From the NCBI GenBank assembly GCA_031255235.1, contig JAIRSX010000058.1, positions 1 to 9,770 of the forward strand: DNA of 9,770 nt, in the 5' to 3' direction. The DNA comes from Rickettsiales bacterium. Lineage in GTDB: Bacteria > Pseudomonadota > Alphaproteobacteria > Rickettsiales > UBA1997. A program made the translations under genes and the position numbers. Shown in pieces: positions 1 through 7,675 of this stretch (positions are counted from its first letter, which is position 1; each line of letters starts with the position of its first letter). Under the pieces are notes generated by a model. It was given only the letters and a program-made list of their open reading frames with translations. It had not been told where the DNA came from and did not search any database.

Positions 1-39
1 GCTCCCGCGCCGCGGGCGGGCCCCCCCCCCCCCCCACCC
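1..39. other. GC-rich low-complexity edge, probable artefact
   Basis: The first 39 bases are almost entirely G and C, including a run of 15 C at 21-35. The rest of the window is about one third G+C. The change to normal composition is abrupt at about position 40. The reading frame of the neighbouring sulfatase-type gene stays open through this stretch but would encode an implausible Ala/Pro/Arg string ending in a poly-proline run. Upstream of the conserved Thr-His motif the family normally carries a hydrophobic strand, which does begin at about position 40 (Tyr-Phe-Leu-Phe-Leu-Ala-Thr). I read this as a contig-end sequencing or assembly artefact rather than genomic sequence. Confidence 0.7.
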
Positions 40-519
40 TATTTCTTATTTTTGGCAACAATGGATACTCATGATCCGACTGGTACAGCAGAGGAGTTTA
101 AGAAAAAGCTCCGAAGAACCGATGAACTGGTAAAGGATTTTGTTGAGTGGTATAAAGAGATTGATCCAAACGCCGTGGTTGTGATAGTTGGCGATCATTT
201 AGCGAGAGGTACTGAAAATAGTATTAAAAAGAATATCAGTGTATCCGGTATAGAAAAAAGAAATATATACAATGTTATATTAAATTCATTTAAGAGTATT
301 GAAAATGGTAATAGAATTATAAATTGGTATGATTTATTTCCCACAATCATAGAATCTATAGGCGCTGATATAGAAGGGAGTAAATTGGGATTTGGAACAT
401 CATTATATAGTGGAGAGGCAACTTTGACAGAGAAGATTGGAATAACTGAATTTGAAGTAAAAAGTACGATAGGTGGAAGTAGAAAATACAGGTCGTTTTT
501 TAGAGACAGACAATTGTGA
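40..519 (+). CDS. OpgB/MdoB-like phosphoglycerol transferase (sulfatase fold), C-terminal fragment
   Basis: This is the C-terminal part of an alkaline-phosphatase/sulfatase superfamily transferase. Family members such as OpgB and LtaS move phosphoglycerol groups onto periplasmic glucans or lipoteichoic acid on the outer face of the inner membrane. Numbering from the TTG at 52, the fragment shows the strand-plus-loop motif TMDTHDPTG at residues 3-11, with the conserved Thr-His pair. A strand follows, ending in VGDHLA (44-51), whose Asp48-His49 match the family's metal-ligand pair. Near the end, LGFGTSLYSGE (112-122) resembles the LGLGRSSLSGQ segment I recall from E. coli OpgB. The membrane segments and nucleophile Thr/Ser of a full enzyme would lie upstream and are missing, so the gene is 5'-truncated by the window edge. 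The TTG at 52 is not a believable start because it falls inside the motif strand. The stop is TGA at 517-519. An EptA-type phosphoethanolamine transferase is less likely because its C-terminal motifs are absent. Any link to the downstream virB6 is unproven. Confidence 0.75.
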   Translation, partial: YFLFLATMDTHDPTGTAEEFKKKLRRTDELVKDFVEWYKEIDPNAVVVIVGDHLARGTENSIKKNISVSGIEKRNIYNVILNSFKSIENGNRIINWYDLFPTIIESIGADIEGSKLGFGTSLYSGEATLTEKIGITEFEVKSTIGGSRKYRSFFRDRQL

Positions 520-537
520 TAATATGTATCATTAATA

Positions 538-552
538 CATCAGTTTCTGATG
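538..552 (+). other. Small perfect hairpin before virB6
   Basis: The arms CATCAG (538-543) and CTGATG (547-552) are exact reverse complements around a 3-nt TTT loop. They lie 18 nt after the sulfatase stop codon and just upstream of a TATAAT box. No U-tract follows directly, so this is not a standard intrinsic terminator. It could be a weak terminator, an mRNA processing site or chance. Confidence 0.25.
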
Positions 553-556
553 GGAT

Positions 557-562
557 TATAAT
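557..562 (+). promoter_or_regulatory. Possible -10 box for virB6
   Basis: The hexamer at 557-562 is a perfect TATAAT. No convincing -35 hexamer lies 16-18 nt upstream; the bases there are AT-rich. If used, transcription would begin near 569. That is downstream of the TTG at 563 and leaves a leader of about 33 nt before the ATG at 602. In AT-rich DNA a lone TATAAT is weak evidence. Confidence 0.3.
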
Positions 563-601
563 TTGTTTTTTAAAATAAATATACTATACTTAAAACGATA
601 T

Positions 602-3600
602 ATGGTGTTTGGAAAATGGAGAGGAGAGGACTGGAAAGACATATTTCTGAAAGGATTTAAGATAGCGATTTTTTTTGCTGTGCTTTTTCTTGTTGTCATA
701 TTTGGCTATTCGGCCGTTGATTCTGGAAAAAGCTGTATAGAAGCAAATGATTTTGGAGAGTATGCTCTACTAGAAGCGATTGTTCCATCCAGATTGAAGA
801 CTTGCCTGTGGGAAGAAAAATCTGGCTCTGATGGGAACGGTGATCTCACGATACAGCGTTGTTTGGAAGAAAATTCTGGTAACAAAACCATTACAGCAGT
901 TAGTGATAACAATTGTAGTATTACTGTTAGAACTTCTTACTCTAAATTAAAAGAGGCATCAAAGGGTGCGACAACTGATAAATTTTTAAGTGATAATTTT
1001 ATATTTACTAATTGTGGAAGCGCAAAAGAAACAAAAATAAAATTTATTAGAGAAGCGTATGATAAAGCAGTAGAAATCTGTGTTTCTGCTTGTGAAACGA
1101 GAGTTGGTTTAGCCTATGAACCGTCTTGGATAAAATTAAATGATGTGCCTATTAGTTTTGGAAATAAAATTAAGATGTCTGTTTCTGGCAATATAAAACT
1201 GCAAACAGATGTGGAAAGAGTTGTGGAGTTTAATGACAGAGAATACACAATCCAAAGAATCCCATCTAAACTTGACAATACTTCAAATACGGATAGACTT
1301 AAATCTCTTATAATACAGTCTTCCACAACATTTTTAGTCAAAGGAAATGCTGAAAATGATGGTGCTACCGAAAATATCATAAATAGACAAAATTTTTTGA
1401 GAAGGGGTGTAATTATTTTACAAGATATACCTTCTGTTTTTGTGGATGGAGTTAAAGTTGTTGGTAGTTTGGATTCAAATGGGAAGTATGTCGGTCCTGA
1501 CATTTCGATAAATCCAGACAATATAAAGTGTATTTATAGAGAAAACAACTTCAATAAGACCGAGTGTAATTACGAAGATACAAAATCGAGTGATCCTAAA
1601 ATAAGAAATGCAAATAATATTTTGTTTAAATTGGATGACTACCTTGTCAAAAAAAATGCCGGTTTGGTTATTCCAAAAGATGTGAATATTAATAATGATA
1701 TGTTGAATTATATTGCAAAATATCCATTCACCGACTACTTCTGTGGAGTAAGACAAGATAACTATAAAGTTTATCGTAGCAACTGTAGCAATTTGAATTT
1801 ATCTCAACAATATTCTTTTGATACTGCTACGAAGGCATTTGTATTCAGAAATAACAATGAATATAACTTTAGGGACGAAGTTGCTACCGAAGCAGGAGTG
1901 GTCACTTATAAAGGTGATGATTATTCTCAGGTCATCAAAAATATTCGTTATCCAGTTAAAGTTATGGCAAGAATTATTGGTGGAGCAGATCCAAACAAAA
2001 GTTGTACTCTTTTGGTTAAAATACCAGACAATATGAGATTAGGTAACTTGGACTACACCGAAAGTAATGAGTATGTTTTTGATAGCAGTGGAAGACATTC
2101 CAGTACCATGATATCAAACCAGTACTTGAAACTTGAAGTTAAAGCCGATGATAAATGGTATTATGTTGTGGATAATACGGGCAATAAAAATCATGTAATT
2201 TTCGGTCACACAAATACGCATGCGTTAAGAGAATCATCAGAAGGGAGGTTAAACAAAACTAGTACAATTGCTTATGACCTGAATTTTAAAGTTCTCCCTT
2301 TCGAATATAAGAGCACTACCTTCAATGAATCGTCTGGAATTACTCCGTCTCCCAATGATTTAGGCTTTTTTAGAGCGTCAAAATCCTACGATAATGGAAA
2401 TTATTCTAGGGATACGGTTGATACTCCGTGTGGTGTGAATATGGCTGTCATGTTAATGCCTCAGAATGAAATAATGGTTGGAGAATCCGGTTTAGTTCAT
2501 TTAAAAAATCCTCTTTTGAAGAGCGGTTCTGGTTGTTTATCAAATGAAACAGGATGTGTTGATGGTAGTGGTGGTAAAGAGATTTTTTACCCATTTAGTT
2601 TAATAAACTCGAAAATACTTCGTGTAGAAAGAATAAGAGATCTTGCTAGTGCAGATACAATATTTGATATAAAAGCAGAAAATTTTTTTGATAGAAGAGT
2701 ATGTTCTTTCTTTAAAGAGGATGATAATACTATAACAGTGAATGATTGTGATGCACCGCAACAGACTGGAGATATAAGAAGGAAGTTTATTTCTCCCAAC
2801 TACAATGCTTCTACCACACCGAAATTTGCATTGTCAAAGTCAAACTCAACAAGTCAAGCAGTTTTTGTCAGAAAGGGGCAGACGATAAGATTTGACGAGA
2901 ATAGTTGGTTTCTTATAGAAGGTAACCAAACAGGTGGGTATACAGTAAAAGAGAAGGTTTTCCGTGCGAAGAATGATAATGACGATCCTGGTGTATTGAA
3001 GAGTGTTGGGGATGGTTTGGTAATGTATATAGAAAAAAGACCTGCCCTTTTATGTAACGGTAAAAGAAGTGAGGTAGTCTCAAATTCTCAGTGCAAACAA
3101 GTTGAAATAGTAAGAGATGGAGGGAGGCAGATTGTATGTATGAAACCATATAGTCAATATTGTAATGATAGAACGAATGGTTTTGAACGATACTGTCCTT
3201 TGGGATGTGTAACATTTATATCTAATGATGGACAGGCAGAAACTAATGCTGAATATAATAAACAAGGCGATTATTCTAAATATGGGGGAGGGTATGGTGC
3301 TTTAAAGGGTAGTGGTGATAATGCCTACCAGGCTTACTATGTTGATGAATACGATAGACAAATGGATATTTGTACTCGCAATGTGGTGGATGGTAAAGAT
3401 TATTCAGAGGCTATGGGTATAACTTTGGGTAAGTGTCAGAAATGCAGGAGTTATTTGATTGACAGTAAGGCAGATGAATTTGCCTCTAATGGTTCTTTAT
3501 TAGAGCTAGATCAGTGTTATGATTTGGAGGATTATGCTGGTAGTTTAGATGTTCTTAAATCGATGGGACCGACTTATACGCTCTCTGTAATGGAAGATAT

Positions 3601-6600
3601 GGGTTTATCTAAATTAGGTAGCATTTTTTCTACAGAAAAAAGCTATGGAAATTTGGAAGGGTCTATTGTTGACATGTCTAAAAAGAGTGGAGATGGACTT
3701 TTTAGTGAATTTGTTTACAAGACGCCAGAATTAAGTGTGCAGGAGGATAAATTATTTAATTTTCTCGTGTTGAATAAAGATAGGGATGAAGATTTTTCAA
3801 ATTTAACTTCTGCTGCTTCGAACGGATTTTATAAAATAACCATTTCTAACGGAACATTGTATAAGAATGGTGAACAATTACAATTGTTCGTGGCTCATAG
3901 AGATTGGAATGGTGCTGGTGAAAATGTTCAAAGATGTAGATACTCCGATGGATCCGAATTTCTTTGTGTTAAAAAGAAGGTACTAAGTTATGATGACAAT
4001 GGGCAGTTGAATGAAGGTGGTGGGTATAAAATTGAACCAACTACTGGACTTTTGACTAATACCACAACCAGAGTGACAGAGTTTGAATTTGGAGATTTCT
4101 TTGATAGTGTTGGTACTTCTGTTACCCCGGTCAAAGAGGAACATTATGATGAGTTAAAAATCTTTTTAAAGATTAAGGATGTTGATGAAAGAGCACCAAA
4201 TAAATGTGGTAATGATACAAAAAAAGTGGCAAAGATTTCCTACAAGTACAGATGTAGTGCATCAGAAAATTACCGAGATCTGAAGAATATATCTTGTACG
4301 GACAATGCTGGTGGTAAAAGTACAAGGATTGAGGGTGCTTGTCCAGGTTCAGGTAACACTTGTAAAAAAAGTGAAGGTTCATATGTTTATCCAACTGATA
4401 GAAAAGAAGATGTGGAATGTGTAAGCGATATGTATTACAATAATGATGGTTTCTATACGGCAAAAATAAAAGTTTTAAAAAATTTTAGAGAGAGAACGAC
4501 AAATATTGGTAATAATGGACAATCATCAAATTTTGTTGCCAATCTTGCAACAAATGCTACTGGCTTTTCTGTTAGCAGAATTTTGGTTCCTCTTCAGGAA
4601 GTTATGGAAGGCAAAACTGCTGGTATAGCGTCATATATTGATGATGGTGGTTATAGGAGACTTGTTCCTTGTGGTAATGATGCCGGTTCTGGAGTTCCAA
4701 CACAAAAATGTATTATTTATGATACTAACAGAGATAGGCTGAGTTCTGTTACAAACAAGGGTGTGGTTTTATTAAATAAAGGTTGTTATGCTAGTTCAGA
4801 TGCCATTGCCAATGGTACCAACAACTGTTATCTTCTATGCCAATATTTAACAACAGAACAAATTAATGAAGGTAAAAAGTGTCTGAAAGTTTCTGATAAC
4901 AATGGTTTTATTAAGTTATTTTACAACAAGGTTATCAACGATATAAAGTTTCATGTTATTTTAAATTCACTATTAACTTTGATGCTTGCTTTTTACGGAG
5001 GTGGACAATTGCTTGGGTTAAGTGAGATTTCAAATAAGGAAGCTTTGAAAAAGGCAGTTAGAATTTCGATTATTTATTTATTTTTAAGTCCAGATGTTGG
5101 TTGGTATTATTATAATCAATTTTTTATTGGGTTCTTTAAAAGTGCTGTTGACTATCTTGTTTATGCGGTCGCAAGTGCTTTTGAGGCGGACTTTGAAAGC
5201 GGTTTCATAAAAGCAATGCTTATCGAAGATTACTTTGATAAATCAATCCTTTTTTCTTCAACAGATAGAAATATCAGTCTTGTATTATCAGCAGAGGTTA
5301 ACTGGAAGATACTCGGTATGCTATTCAATGGTGTCATAGGATGGTTGTATGTTTTGATGATGTATTTCTCAATTTGGAACTATGTATTTGCTTGCGCATA
5401 TGCTGTAATGACATATATAATTGCTGATTTCTTTATGAATTTGTTTTTGTCATTTGGACCAATAATTTTTGTGTTTTTGGTTTTTGAAAGAACGAAAAGT
5501 TTTTTTGATGCATGGATAAAACTTTTGTGTTCTTTTTTGGTTCAGGCAATAGGTTTGGTACTTTGTTTGTCATTATTTAATACTGTCGCTTACAATGTGA
5601 TTAAACAAGCACTCTATTATAGAGTTTGTTGGGGACCGGTTTGGATAATGAATCTTCCTTTGGTGGGTTCCTTACAGCTGTTAGATTTTTGGAAGATTGC
5701 AAGTAGCAGATCTCAAGATCCATCACAGATATTAAATTTGCCAGGTCTATTTACTGTTATGATAGTTTATTGCTTTGCTGAGTTGATGAAATCTTTGATG
5801 GATATAGTTATCAATTTTGGTAAAATTATTGCTGGCTCCAAAGGAACTGGGGATTCTCTTAAGTCTTCTGGATTAAGAAGCCCTCTGGACGATATGCATA
5901 AAAAAGTTGCTGATGCTGCTGAAAATAATCTGACTGCAGGAGCGGAACATATGGTTGGTGAATTGGGAAAGAAAGTTGGTTATAAGACAGAATCAGATGA
6001 AATGAAAGAAAAAGATGAGGACAAGAAAGCGGTGAAGGCGCATAGAGATGCAGTTAGAAAGGGCAGAGAAGCAAGAGAAAAACTTGCCGCTGAGGGAAAT
6101 GTTAATGCTGATGAATTGGATGAAGGATATAAAAATGCTTATAAAAAATCGTTTATGAGTGATATGGGTTTTGGAGACGAAAAAAAGAAAAAGGCTTTCT
6201 TAGAAAGGCACAATCTTAAGGAAGATGAATTGCACAAACAGGGTTCGAAAGGTTTAACAAGTAGTAATAATCTCTTGTCGAAACATGTTGGTTATGCTGC
6301 TACCAGTGATAGTCTTTTGGGAGCTGCTGGTTCTGCTATATGGAGTAGAATTTCTGATAAAATTACCGGAACAGATGCTAGTGAAAATGCTGATTCAACT
6401 TCGAAAAAGTCAGTTGGAAGAATGCATATGGCAATCGCTGAAGATCAGAGAGAAAAGAGTAAACAGGAAGAGATTAAGGAAAGAGCAAAAGCAAGAGCAG
6501 AAGGAAGACCGAATAAAGATACCACAAAAGCTAGAAAGAGCTCTATTGATAGTTCAGAAAAAAGATTTAGTGATTTGTCTCGAAAAATGTCTGAAGCGAG

Positions 6601-6958
6601 TGGAAAAAGGAAATCTAAAAAAGAATCTGAGAGTCAAGCACGAAGAATGCTAGATGAGAATAAGAAACAAAAAAGTGAGGGATTTACTATTAATGATGGC
6701 CAAGATAGAAAAGTTAATTACGAAACAGCTGTTGATCATGAATTTAATAAAAGTCAAACAGTGCAAGGTATTGCAGACAAATATGGTGTTGGTAAAGATT
6801 CTAGTGCTACCGCAGAACAAAGAGCACAAGTGTTGAGGAATGCTACTGACGAAGATAGAAAAAAATTAAGGGAAGAGCGCGAGAAAGCAAAAATAACTGT
6901 TGATAATAACTTTATAAGTGAAAGTATAAAGAATGGAAATGAGCAGGATAGTGAGTGA
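602..6958 (+). CDS. virB6: Giant VirB6/TrbL-family T4SS inner-membrane protein with extended ectodomain
   Basis: VirB6 is a polytopic inner-membrane component of the type IV secretion system. Residues here are counted from the TTG at 563, the longest reading (2131 codons). I prefer the ATG at 602 (residue 14), which gives 2118 residues and a basic N-terminus, MVFGKWRGEDWKD, before the first membrane segment (about 33-51). Neither start has a good ribosome binding site. Residues about 52-1455 form a very large Asn/Ser/Asp-rich region with 41 cysteines by my count and no other membrane segment, so it is predicted to be periplasmic. A CxxC lies at 958-961. The VirB6 core follows, with hydrophobic segments near 1463-1485, 1498-1510, 1520-1540, 1583-1640 (several spans), 1651-1679 and 1726-1750. 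The block GPIIFVFLVFERTKSFF (1632-1648) is typical of rickettsial VirB6. Residues about 1758-2131 are a Lys/Glu-rich, probably coiled or disordered tail. Rickettsiales encode several oversized VirB6 paralogues; which one this is cannot be told without the neighbouring virB genes. The stop is TGA. Confidence 0.88.
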   Translation: MVFGKWRGEDWKDIFLKGFKIAIFFAVLFLVVIFGYSAVDSGKSCIEANDFGEYALLEAIVPSRLKTCLWEEKSGSDGNGDLTIQRCLEENSGNKTITAVSDNNCSITVRTSYSKLKEASKGATTDKFLSDNFIFTNCGSAKETKIKFIREAYDKAVEICVSACETRVGLAYEPSWIKLNDVPISFGNKIKMSVSGNIKLQTDVERVVEFNDREYTIQRIPSKLDNTSNTDRLKSLIIQSSTTFLVKGNAENDGATENIINRQNFLRRGVIILQDIPSVFVDGVKVVGSLDSNGKYVGPDISINPDNIKCIYRENNFNKTECNYEDTKSSDPKIRNANNILFKLDDYLVKKNAGLVIPKDVNINNDMLNYIAKYPFTDYFCGVRQDNYKVYRSNCSNLNLSQQYSFDTATKAFVFRNNNEYNFRDEVATEAGVVTYKGDDYSQVIKNIRYPVKVMARIIGGADPNKSCTLLVKIPDNMRLGNLDYTESNEYVFDSSGRHSSTMISNQYLKLEVKADDKWYYVVDNTGNKNHVIFGHTNTHALRESSEGRLNKTSTIAYDLNFKVLPFEYKSTTFNESSGITPSPNDLGFFRASKSYDNGNYSRDTVDTPCGVNMAVMLMPQNEIMVGESGLVHLKNPLLKSGSGCLSNETGCVDGSGGKEIFYPFSLINSKILRVERIRDLASADTIFDIKAENFFDRRVCSFFKEDDNTITVNDCDAPQQTGDIRRKFISPNYNASTTPKFALSKSNSTSQAVFVRKGQTIRFDENSWFLIEGNQTGGYTVKEKVFRAKNDNDDPGVLKSVGDGLVMYIEKRPALLCNGKRSEVVSNSQCKQVEIVRDGGRQIVCMKPYSQYCNDRTNGFERYCPLGCVTFISNDGQAETNAEYNKQGDYSKYGGGYGALKGSGDNAYQAYYVDEYDRQMDICTRNVVDGKDYSEAMGITLGKCQKCRSYLIDSKADEFASNGSLLELDQCYDLEDYAGSLDVLKSMGPTYTLSVMEDMGLSKLGSIFSTEKSYGNLEGSIVDMSKKSGDGLFSEFVYKTPELSVQEDKLFNFLVLNKDRDEDFSNLTSAASNGFYKITISNGTLYKNGEQLQLFVAHRDWNGAGENVQRCRYSDGSEFLCVKKKVLSYDDNGQLNEGGGYKIEPTTGLLTNTTTRVTEFEFGDFFDSVGTSVTPVKEEHYDELKIFLKIKDVDERAPNKCGNDTKKVAKISYKYRCSASENYRDLKNISCTDNAGGKSTRIEGACPGSGNTCKKSEGSYVYPTDRKEDVECVSDMYYNNDGFYTAKIKVLKNFRERTTNIGNNGQSSNFVANLATNATGFSVSRILVPLQEVMEGKTAGIASYIDDGGYRRLVPCGNDAGSGVPTQKCIIYDTNRDRLSSVTNKGVVLLNKGCYASSDAIANGTNNCYLLCQYLTTEQINEGKKCLKVSDNNGFIKLFYNKVINDIKFHVILNSLLTLMLAFYGGGQLLGLSEISNKEALKKAVRISIIYLFLSPDVGWYYYNQFFIGFFKSAVDYLVYAVASAFEADFESGFIKAMLIEDYFDKSILFSSTDRNISLVLSAEVNWKILGMLFNGVIGWLYVLMMYFSIWNYVFACAYAVMTYIIADFFMNLFLSFGPIIFVFLVFERTKSFFDAWIKLLCSFLVQAIGLVLCLSLFNTVAYNVIKQALYYRVCWGPVWIMNLPLVGSLQLLDFWKIASSRSQDPSQILNLPGLFTVMIVYCFAELMKSLMDIVINFGKIIAGSKGTGDSLKSSGLRSPLDDMHKKVADAAENNLTAGAEHMVGELGKKVGYKTESDEMKEKDEDKKAVKAHRDAVRKGREAREKLAAEGNVNADELDEGYKNAYKKSFMSDMGFGDEKKKKAFLERHNLKEDELHKQGSKGLTSSNNLLSKHVGYAATSDSLLGAAGSAIWSRISDKITGTDASENADSTSKKSVGRMHMAIAEDQREKSKQEEIKERAKARAEGRPNKDTTKARKSSIDSSEKRFSDLSRKMSEASGKRKSKKESESQARRMLDENKKQKSEGFTINDGQDRKVNYETAVDHEFNKSQTVQGIADKYGVGKDSSATAEQRAQVLRNATDEDRKKLREEREKAKITVDNNFISESIKNGNEQDSE

Positions 6959-7091
6959 TGAGATGATAAATGCAGAAGTGTGCCATCTGAATAGTAAGAT
7001 TTTTGAAAAGTGAATACGTTTTGTTTTTGGTAGACGGGTGCGTAGGATCTTTGTGAGAAGTGATATTATTTTGATTTTTTTGAAAGAAACG

Positions 7092-7097
7092 TATAAA
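7092..7097 (+). promoter_or_regulatory. Possible -10 box for the deaminase gene
   Basis: TATAAA at 7092-7097 matches the -10 consensus at five of six positions. A TTGATT at 7071-7076 could act as a -35 element, but the 15-nt spacer is short. Predicted transcription would start near 7104, leaving about 20 nt before the ATG at 7125. This would exclude the upstream in-frame start at 7038 and the GTG at 7098. Confidence 0.3.
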
Positions 7098-7124
7098 GTG
7101 AAGGACCCGGTTATTAATATTTTT

Positions 7125-7610
7125 ATGAGAATTACGGAAAAAGACTTATCTTATATGCAAGAAGCACATAAAATTAAAGAAAGATCAACCTGTCCTACCA
7201 CAAAAGTAGGATGTGTCATTGTGTTGAACAATGAAATTATTGCTACTGGTTATAATGATTTTCCTACTGATACAGACAGAAAACACCTTACAGAAGAAAG
7301 ACCAATGTATTATTTATTAGATATTCATGCTGAAATGAGGGCAATAGTACATGCCGATAAAAGTATTAAAGGGGCGGATGTTTATGTTACAACTGCCAGT
7401 TGCGATAATTGTTTCAAACATCTAATAGAATCTGGAGTTTCAAAAGTTATTTATGATAACCTCTTTACAAAAAATAAATCAACTGGAAGTTTAGACAAAT
7501 TGGAGGCTGTCATTAGACTTATAAAAGCAAGCGGGATTCAACAATATAATATGCAGGGAAAAACTTTTGAAGAGGATCTAAAAGACAATGGGATCAAAAT
7601 TTCCTATTAA
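7125..7610 (+). CDS. dCMP deaminase-like zinc-dependent deaminase
   Basis: The product belongs to the cytidine/deoxycytidylate deaminase superfamily and most resembles dCMP deaminases, which convert dCMP to dUMP in the cytosol to feed thymidylate synthesis. From the ATG at 7125 it has 161 residues. The N-terminal part carries the STCPTTKVGCVIV block (21-33) and GYNDFP (42-47), as in dCMP deaminases. The active site is HAE at 68-70 (His zinc ligand, Glu proton shuttle), with Cys93 and Cys96 in ASCDNC as the other two zinc ligands. The residue before the first Cys is Ser rather than the usual Pro. The second zinc site and longer insert of ComEB/T4-type enzymes are absent. I chose 7125 because the reading matches the family start, MRITEKDL, whereas the in-frame extension from 7038 looks like translated spacer. 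A GTG at 7098 remains possible. The gap from virB6 is 166 bp, so separate transcription is plausible. The exact substrate is not proven. Confidence 0.85.
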   Translation: MRITEKDLSYMQEAHKIKERSTCPTTKVGCVIVLNNEIIATGYNDFPTDTDRKHLTEERPMYYLLDIHAEMRAIVHADKSIKGADVYVTTASCDNCFKHLIESGVSKVIYDNLFTKNKSTGSLDKLEAVIRLIKASGIQQYNMQGKTFEEDLKDNGIKISY

Positions 7611-7674
7611 TTTTTTGAGCAAAATTCACACATAACCATATGCTCTGCAACACACACAAGCCATCTCAAAAATT
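7609..7674. terminator. Weak inverted repeat between convergent genes
   Basis: The spacer between two converging genes contains TTTTTGAG (7612-7619) and CTCAAAAA (7665-7672), exact reverse complements, extended by AA (7609-7610) with TT (7673-7674) across one unpaired base. A second pair, GAGCA (7617-7621) and TGCTC (7640-7644), competes with it. The outer stem is AT-rich with a 45-nt loop, so it would be unstable unless other pairing helps. Its position fits a bidirectional terminator, because each transcript would end its stem in a U- or A-rich tract. It lacks a GC-rich core. Confidence 0.3.
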
Positions 7675-7675
7675 A

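Noticed and set aside
424..429. Perfect TTGACA inside the sulfatase-type gene
   Set aside because: No -10 hexamer lies 16-18 nt downstream, and it is inside coding sequence.
6736..6800. Segment QTVQGIADKYGV in the virB6 tail looks like a helix-turn-helix
   Set aside because: Only one helix-like phrase matches; no recognition helix follows and the region lies in a charged low-complexity tail of a membrane protein.
6285..6836. Two adjoining plus-strand open frames overlapping the virB6 tail in another frame
   Set aside because: They are shadows of the Lys/Glu-rich coding sequence: purine-rich codons suppress stops in the alternative frame. No motif or start signal supports them.
6963..7013. 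Small open frame of 16 codons (MINAEVCHLNSKIFEK) right after the virB6 stop
   Set aside because: It is very short, has no ribosome binding site, and resembles no peptide I know; chance is the simplest explanation.
7038..7124. 29-codon N-terminal extension of the deaminase
   Set aside because: The extension does not resemble the family, and family alignment starts at the ATG at 7125; a TATAAA box also lies inside the extension.
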